Of a DNA stretch of 10,779 nucleotides, positions 6,841 through 10,779 are shown piece by piece. The notes under the pieces were generated by a model. It saw only the letters and a list, made by a program, of their open reading frames with translations, did no database searches and was not told the origin of the DNA. The position numbers were made by a program, and so were the translations under genes. Position 1 is the stretch's first letter; every line of letters starts with the position of its first letter. Origin of the DNA: JANMEX01 sp043776635 (GTDB lineage Bacteria; Pseudomonadota; Alphaproteobacteria; Rhizobiales; Rhizobiaceae); the NCBI GenBank assembly GCA_043776635.1, contig JAYVRA010000017.1, forward strand, positions 1 through 10,779, in the 5' to 3' direction.

Positions 6841-7433
6841 ATCCGATGGAAAAGCTCGATGATCCCGTTGCCACTGATATTGAGACACGTTTGCTTGCGC
6901 CTGAGCGACTTTATGAAGTTCTGGCAAGTGTCCTTGACCGCCGCCAAGAGCGCGGGGAGCGCCGTCGTGACCGTATTGCAGAGTTGAACAACGGGCTACG
7001 GAAACCGACCTGCGCCCGAAACGCCTCTATGATGCCATTGAAAGTGGTGTGGCCGCACTTGATGATCCAGAGCTGGACACCCGCATTTCGGCTTTGAAAG
7101 CCACGCGCGATCAGGCAATGGCCGACGCGGAGCGGGCAACCGAGGCTCTATCAAGCAGTGCTCAACAGAGCATTACCCCAATCAAGGTTCAGAAGTTTTC
7201 AACCCACTCCCGCGAACCAATGCGAATAGGCGGCCCGGCTACCGCTGCGACCATTTAGTCGCACTAGCCTGGCGCGTTTAAGCCTATGATCGGAAATCCT
7301 CATCATGGCATCAAAAAGCAATTTGCTACTAATATTAACCGCCAAATCATGCGAACAAACGGCGGCGCACGCATTGTCTAGTTTTGTTCCAAAATGGCGG
7401 AAGGGGTGGCCGCTAAGTCATTGTTTTTATTGA
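6837..7433 (+). pseudogene. Serine recombinase, C-terminal remnant with frameshifts
   Basis: Joining three frames gives about 200 residues of the C-terminal part of large serine site-specific recombinases: MEKLDDPVATDIETRLLAPE, a coiled-coil region with SVLDRRQERGERRRDRIAELN, then RLYDAIESGVAALDDPELD, LKATRDQAMADAERA, GYRCDHLVALAWRVEAYD, EILIMASKSNLL and a final VPKWRKGW. Lesions can be placed: a one-base loss after 6991 (AAC AA- CGG), one near 7233 (GGC GG- CCC), GAA to TAA at 7279-7281, and one near 7292 (CG- GAA). The N-terminal catalytic resolvase domain and zinc ribbon are absent. It therefore cannot recombine DNA. It marks an older element at the same spot as the newer integrase, and its left end abuts the broken oxidoreductase gene. 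Confidence 0.82.
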
Positions 7434-7520
7434 ACATGATGTAAACCTACTCCCACTTTCGCCGCACATTTGATTGCAAAACGTGAACATCGTTGCTATG
7501 TCAACCTTACTGACAACCAA

Positions 7521-8747
7521 ATGCAGTGGGAGAGAGAGTGGGAGCGGCTTTTGCGCAATAGGCTGAAAGATAGCCAAGTGAGGGCCGCAACTAAACCCGG
7601 TCGCCTTGCCGATGGCGATGGCCTCTATTTGCTCACTTCCAAAGCAGGGGGAAAATCATGGGTTTTTATGTTCACCAGAGTCGGCAAGCGTCGTGAAATG
7701 GGCCTTGGCGGGCTTGAGGGTATTGCGCCTGTCTCGCTGGCACGGGCGCGGGTGAAAGCGGACGAACTCCGATCCATTCTCGCCGCCGGACAAGACCCCT
7801 TCATTGAATTCAGTGAGCGCAAGGCCACCATTGCCGCCGTAACATTCGGGCAAGTTGCCGACCAATATCTTGACGCGATGCGCGGAACATGGGCGAACGA
7901 GAAACACGCCGCGCAATGGCAAATGACACTGAGTGAGTACGCCAAACCAATTCGAGGACTATCTGTGGCCGCAATTGATACGGTCGCAATCCTGAAGGTT
8001 TTGAAGCCTCTATGGGCAGACAAGCAGGAGACGGCTTCGCGCCTTCGTGGTCGCATTGAAAAGGTTCTTGACCACGCCAAGGTGAAGGGTTTGCGTGACG
8101 GCGAAAACCCCGCCCGCTGGAAAGGACATTTAGATCATATCCTGCCAGCGCGTAAAAAGCTGCAACGCGGGCATCACAAGGCGATGGACTATAAGGACAT
8201 GCCCGCCTTTATGGCACGGCTTGCCGACGCTGAAGGGTTTGGTGCAAGGGCGCTTGAATTCACCATCTTAACGGGCGTGCGGACTGGAGAAAGTCTTGGG
8301 GCGAAGTGGGATGAAATCGACATGGAAGGCCGTGTGTGGACAGTTCCCGCAGTTCGAATGAAAGCCAAGCGGGAACATCGCGTGCCTCTTTGTGACGCGG
8401 CGCTGGCCGTTCTGGAGCATATGGCAGCGAACAGGCTTGGGCCGTTCGTCTTCGCGCTGAATGCCAAGAAGAACTTGTCCAATATGAGTATGGTATCGGT
8501 TTTGAAGCGGCTTGAAGTACCCGTGACAGTCCACGGTTTTCGTTCATCATTTCGGGATTGGGCAGGTGAGGCTACCAGCTTTCCAAGCGAGATAGCGGAG
8601 CAAGCGCTGGCGCATGTTGTAGGTGATGCGACGGAACGTGCATATCGGCGAGGCGATGCGCTGGAACGGCGGCGGGAACTCATGGCGGCATGGGCGGCGC
8701 ATTGTTACCCGCGTTCAAACGTTGTTGAGTTGCGGGGCGTACGGTGA
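7521..8747 (+). CDS. Tyrosine-type site-specific integrase (P4-like)
   Basis: Catalyses integration and excision of the element through a covalent 3'-phosphotyrosine intermediate. Near the N-terminus, LKDSQVRAA...GRLADGDGLYLLTSKAGGKSW is the arm-type DNA-binding domain of P4-like integrases; a core-binding domain follows and then the catalytic domain. The catalytic set is complete: Arg in TGVRTGE (codon 8280), His and Arg in HGFRSSFRDW (8532, 8541), His in ALAHVV (8613) and the nucleophile Tyr in RAYRR (8643). Lys in KAKREHRVPL fits the beta-hairpin lysine. The start is uncertain: the frame is open from TTG 7470, ATG 7521 has no good ribosome site, and TTG 7551 has GGGAG six bases upstream and would begin closest to the conserved domain. 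The stop overlaps the next gene. Confidence 0.93.
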   Translation: MQWEREWERLLRNRLKDSQVRAATKPGRLADGDGLYLLTSKAGGKSWVFMFTRVGKRREMGLGGLEGIAPVSLARARVKADELRSILAAGQDPFIEFSERKATIAAVTFGQVADQYLDAMRGTWANEKHAAQWQMTLSEYAKPIRGLSVAAIDTVAILKVLKPLWADKQETASRLRGRIEKVLDHAKVKGLRDGENPARWKGHLDHILPARKKLQRGHHKAMDYKDMPAFMARLADAEGFGARALEFTILTGVRTGESLGAKWDEIDMEGRVWTVPAVRMKAKREHRVPLCDAALAVLEHMAANRLGPFVFALNAKKNLSNMSMVSVLKRLEVPVTVHGFRSSFRDWAGEATSFPSEIAEQALAHVVGDATERAYRRGDALERRRELMAAWAAHCYPRSNVVELRGVR

Positions 8748-9541
8748 TGGATATTAAGCTCGAAGATACTCCCGACCTGAAATACTCGGCATCCAACATT
8801 CGCGACATTTTAGAAATGTCGTCTTTTCGTTATTCTGAAGTTGAGATGGCAAAATTGCTGGGTTTTTTTGATCCATTTAAAGCTACTAATCATCGGCTTA
8901 AGGAAAGATGCGGTGGTGGCGTATGTTATGATTTTGTTGCCTCATATTTTGCCCGTACTCTTACTTTGATGGCCATTCAAACAATAGGTGAAATGGTCAC
9001 CCTGCCAAGAAAGTATTTAACACCGAAAGATGCGCGGCCAGAATTTGAGAAGACGATTAAGGCCGCGCGAGTTCTTGCAAGTCGCATAGAGACCCTTCAA
9101 AGATTAAGACTGATGGATGGGTTTAATGAGTACGTCAAAGAGCATTATCCTTGGAGTTCGTTCCTCAATAGGGACATGACGATCATAGAGATCGAAGGAC
9201 TTGCCGAGGGAGTAGAGGCAGTTCAAACCAATTATGACCGCGATTTCGACAGTTTCCAGTTTAAGTCCGAACGCGAACTCGCAAAATCGCGGCTGGCATT
9301 CAGACTGCTTGATTTGTATCAATCAGAGACAGGTATCACGCCGAGTAACTCATCTACAGGCACAGCAGCCAAAATGCTTGTTGCTGCAATCAATCCAATC
9401 ATTGACGGGGCAGGGGAGAAAGGTTTCTCGAAGCTTGATAGTGACGAAAAAGTACCGGGACCATCGAGAAAATTAGAGGCCTCTCAACACCTCATTCAAA
9501 AATGGTTGGAAAAATCCGTCGGACAAACTCCCAAACTTTGA
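8747..9541 (+). CDS. Hypothetical protein coupled to the integrase
   Basis: I do not recognise the family. The product is about 264 residues, soluble, without a signal peptide or membrane segment, and mostly helical in character. The first third contains FRYSEVEMAKLLGFFDPFKATNHRLKER in two pieces, which has a faint look of a DNA- or protein-binding helix pair, and a glycine/cysteine spot CGGGVC. The C-terminal 70 residues are low in structure (SNSSTGTA, KLDSDEKVPGPSRK). ATG 8747 overlaps the integrase stop as TGATG, with GTG 8744 just before it, so translation is coupled to the integrase. Its base composition is visibly richer in A and T than the integrase, suggesting a separate origin. It could help integration or carry a host-interaction role; both are guesses. 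Confidence 0.75.
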   Translation: MDIKLEDTPDLKYSASNIRDILEMSSFRYSEVEMAKLLGFFDPFKATNHRLKERCGGGVCYDFVASYFARTLTLMAIQTIGEMVTLPRKYLTPKDARPEFEKTIKAARVLASRIETLQRLRLMDGFNEYVKEHYPWSSFLNRDMTIIEIEGLAEGVEAVQTNYDRDFDSFQFKSERELAKSRLAFRLLDLYQSETGITPSNSSTGTAAKMLVAAINPIIDGAGEKGFSKLDSDEKVPGPSRKLEASQHLIQKWLEKSVGQTPKL

Positions 9542-9616
9542 ACAAAACATTCCATTTTTAATCTCCAAAATATGTGATTATTAGTTCTGTCATCTTTCTC
9601 AACAAGGAGATGGCAA

Positions 9617-9823
9617 TTGAACGATCAAGTCCAAATTTTATCATTGAATGACGTGACGAAGCTGACAAGTTTGAGCCGCACTATGATTAACAAATACCGT
9701 GACGGCGGACGTTTCCCACTGGCCGTTCCGCTCGGCGATAAGCGTCTAGGCTTTCTGAAATCTGAGGTTATTGGTTGGATAGAAGGCCGCGTGGCAGCGC
9801 GTGACACAAAGGCGGCAGCATAA
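9617..9823 (+). CDS. AlpA-family transcriptional regulator / excisionase-like protein
   Basis: A 68-residue helix-turn-helix protein of the AlpA (phage CP4-57 regulatory) type, related in fold to MerR and phage excisionases. The pattern ILSLNDVTKLTSLSRTMINK, then YRDGGRFPLAVPLG and LGFLKSEVIGWIEGR is typical: winged helix first, then the wing and the closing helix. Relatives activate or repress integrase and excision genes. The start is TTG 9617, chosen because AAGGAGA at 9604-9610 is ideally placed and the nearby ATG 9610 is out of frame. The 75-bp gap before it is AT-rich and may hold a promoter. The stop overlaps the next start as TAATG. Confidence 0.85.
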   Translation: MNDQVQILSLNDVTKLTSLSRTMINKYRDGGRFPLAVPLGDKRLGFLKSEVIGWIEGRVAARDTKAAA

Positions 9824-10449
9824 TGAGCGCCGCCGTCACACAAGCCGCGCAGCGTGTTGGCAGGCAAGCAAGCCTTGATCGTTACTTGCCCGGTGATGAG
9901 CCGGAACATTGGACCGGTAAGCGCAAGGCTCAGTCTATTCGAGCGGTAACGCTGAACTTGAGGTGGCCAAAGGACACGAGATCAAGGCACGACTTATTCC
10001 GGGCTTGGCACGAAACCGCCATGCAGGCCGTTTGCTCTAAAGGTGGGCAAGCAATTCATGTCATGGCGGTCATTTGGCGATTTTGGAATGTGAGTAACTG
10101 CACTGCGTGGCCGACAAATCAAACTCTTGCGGAAGTTTCTGGAAAGTCAGTGAAGACTATTGTTCGGGGTGTAAATCAACTCTCGAATGCCGGGTTCTTT
10201 AACTGCCAGCAGCAGCATATCAAGGACGCCAATGGCAATCAAAGGCGGCGCAGAACAATCAATTTTGTAATCCCCGAAACGTTCGAAAAAGAGATATTTC
10301 TCACCAATTTGGATGATGAGCGCATGGACAACAGTGGTCCATGTGAAATTGAAAGCCATATGGACAACAGTGGACCCGCATATATGGACAACAGTGGACC
10401 CTACACTGTTGAGGATACTGTCGAAGGGAGAAGCGCACATGCAGCTTGA
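9823..10449 (+). CDS. Winged-helix (HTH_36-like) protein with in-gene repeats, possible replication protein
   Basis: The 208-residue product has a basic N-terminal region (about 1-45), then a helix-rich stretch (58-92) leading into a helix-turn-helix: AWPTNQTLAEVSGKSVKTIV and RGVNQLSNAGFF (95-126). This is the arrangement of phage and plasmid replication or control proteins with an HTH_36-type winged helix. The tail carries the hexapeptide MDNSGP three times (168-173, 180-185, 188-193), with strong repetition at DNA level as well. It starts on the stop of the AlpA-like gene and overlaps the next gene by 11 bases. No helicase, primase or relaxase motif is visible, so initiator, regulator and silencer are all open; replication role is inferred from position and from likeness in layout to lambda O. 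Confidence 0.75.
   Translation: MSAAVTQAAQRVGRQASLDRYLPGDEPEHWTGKRKAQSIRAVTLNLRWPKDTRSRHDLFRAWHETAMQAVCSKGGQAIHVMAVIWRFWNVSNCTAWPTNQTLAEVSGKSVKTIVRGVNQLSNAGFFNCQQQHIKDANGNQRRRRTINFVIPETFEKEIFLTNLDDERMDNSGPCEIESHMDNSGPAYMDNSGPYTVEDTVEGRSAHAA
10324..10401 (+). repeat. Three 18-bp direct repeats inside the winged-helix gene
   Basis: ATGGACAACAGTGG begins units at 10324, 10360 and 10384. Units two and three are identical over 18 bp (ending ACCC); unit one ends TCCA and forms the dyad ATGGAC-N7-GTCCAT at 10324-10342. Start-to-start distances are 36 and 24 bp, so every unit is in the same reading phase and encodes MDNSGP. They lie directly after the sequence encoding the DNA-binding domain, as lambda iterons do in gene O. 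Confidence 0.85.
10389..10411. repeat. Perfect 8-bp inverted repeat at the end of the repeat array
   Basis: CAACAGTG at 10389-10396, part of the third direct repeat, is followed after seven bases by its complement CACTGTTG at 10404-10411. It could fold as a hairpin in RNA or single-stranded DNA, or present the repeat core to a protein in both orientations. There is no T tract after it, so it is not a standard terminator. Confidence 0.7.
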
Positions 10450-10779
10450 TCTTTTTGAAAGTAAGACAGGGCGTTTGAAGCAGGCAACAATTCATGTCTT
10501 TCCGCTCAACAAAAGGGTATCTCTTATTCGGGATACAGCCACTAAACTTCGTCGCATGTCAAAATCGAATGGAAGAAAGTTCTGGAGTGGTTTGGTAGGC
10601 GATCTTTCAAAAGAAATGAGCCAACTCAGTGCACCGGAAATAGAATCGCAGTTACAGCATTTCACGGTGGCCGTTCGATCGAAGATCGTGGGGTTTGGGG
10701 CCTCTGGCCCCGAAGAAAGCCCGCGCGGCAGCGCTCGCGTAGCGAACCTGAGAAGTCACGCCTTGGAGAAATCATCATG
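10439..10779 (+). CDS. Small hypothetical protein, reaches the right edge
   Basis: ATG 10439 has AAGGGAG at 10424-10430, a strong and well-placed ribosome site, and overlaps the previous gene by 11 bases. The frame stays open for 113 codons to the edge. The N-terminal 85 residues look like a real small helical protein (MQLDLFESK, FPLNKRVSLIRDTATKLRRM, FWSGLVGDLSKEMSQL, EIESQLQHFTVAVRSKI), recalling short uncharacterised proteins common in rhizobial islands, perhaps DUF6074-like; that match is from memory and weak. After about residue 86 the composition changes to a Gly/Ser/Arg-rich tail. The last bases read TCA TG, so if the next base is A the gene ends there with an ATGA overlap on the start at 10777. 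Confidence 0.6.
   Translation, partial: MQLDLFESKTGRLKQATIHVFPLNKRVSLIRDTATKLRRMSKSNGRKFWSGLVGDLSKEMSQLSAPEIESQLQHFTVAVRSKIVGFGASGPEESPRGSARVANLRSHALEKSS
10697..10711. repeat. GC hairpin GGGGCC-TCT-GGCCCC
   Basis: A perfect 6-bp inverted repeat with a three-base loop lies within the C-terminal part of the last frame. It has no T tract, so it is not an intrinsic terminator. It falls where the protein changes from ordinary to low-complexity composition, so it may be part of an inserted repetitive piece. Confidence 0.5.
10765..10779 (+). promoter_or_regulatory. Ribosome binding site and start codon of a following gene
   Basis: GGAG at 10765-10768 is followed after eight bases by ATG at 10777-10779, the last bases of the window. 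The ATG is out of frame with the gene it overlaps, fitting the overlapping starts used throughout this cluster. Nothing of the product can be seen. Confidence 0.45.

Larger units (their letters stand above)
6837..10779. mobile_element. Left part of an integrated element (integrative island)
   Basis: After the chromosomal genes break off in the oxidoreductase frame, the content becomes accessory: recombinase relic, tyrosine integrase, unknown gene, AlpA-type regulator, winged-helix protein, and a small gene running to the edge. Most neighbours overlap or abut, as in phage-like and satellite elements. The right end, the attachment repeats and any cargo lie outside the window, so element type (prophage, satellite, ICE or IME) is undecided. 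The stretch 7434-7520, between relic and integrase, holds no gene and is the most likely place for the left attachment site, but no repeat can be matched to it here. Confidence 0.65.

Noticed and set aside
7395..7467. A tRNA gene of about 73 bases on the minus strand
   Set aside because: The 3' end looks tRNA-like, but the 5' end does not pair with it and there is no TTCGA loop or anticodon arm.
7395..7470. Eroded end of an IS21-type insertion sequence
   Set aside because: GGTGGCCGCTAAG and CCCACTTTCGCCGC recall such ends, but I cannot align a full terminal repeat and there is no transposase fragment.
8189..8683. Minus-strand frame of 164 codons opposite the integrase
   Set aside because: It is antisense to the catalytic domain with all active-site residues present; it is Ser/Arg/Ala-rich shadow coding.
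1..10779. CRISPR array
   Set aside because: No set of regularly spaced identical repeats with unique spacers; the only three-copy repeat (10324-10401) is coding, short-spaced and lacks true spacers.

Overview
This window looks like the edge of an integrated element in the chromosome of an alphaproteobacterium, most likely of the order Hyphomicrobiales (Rhizobiales). The evidence for that placement is the short alphaproteobacterial-type prolyl-tRNA synthetase, a phosphatidylcholine synthase (Pcs) of the rhizobial/Brucella type, an HspQ of that group, and TTG/GTG starts in the accessory genes. I cannot name a genus.

Layout. Bases 1-759 carry no convincing gene but hold much structure: tandem and dispersed repeats, a C10 tract, a minus-strand intrinsic terminator with no gene in front of it, and an 11-bp inverted repeat around a 12-bp palindrome just before proS. 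Bases 760-4076 are a tight plus-strand housekeeping operon, proS-lolC/E-lolD (tRNA charging, then lipoprotein release from the inner membrane). Bases 4114-5693 hold a minus-strand pair: a UbiH/UbiF-type FAD hydroxylase followed by hspQ. Divergent from it runs pcs (phosphatidylcholine synthesis), which overlaps by ATGA a quinone-oxidoreductase-like gene that breaks off after about 67 residues.

From about 6837 the sequence is accessory. A decayed C-terminal part of a large serine recombinase is joined directly to the broken oxidoreductase gene. Its reading can be rebuilt by undoing three one-base deletions and one nonsense codon. After it comes an apparently intact P4-type tyrosine integrase, a gene of unknown function starting on the integrase stop codon, an AlpA-type excisionase/regulator, a winged-helix protein that looks like a phage or plasmid replication/regulatory protein, and a small gene that runs to the right edge. 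Most of these accessory genes overlap or abut, so they are probably translated as one unit. The element's right end and att sites are outside the window.

The most interesting signal is inside the winged-helix gene. Three near-identical 18-bp repeats (protein MDNSGP three times) lie just downstream of the DNA-binding domain, the first a dyad and the last part of a perfect 8-bp hairpin. This recalls the in-gene iterons of phage lambda O, and may be an undescribed origin or autoregulatory site of this element family. That reading is inference.
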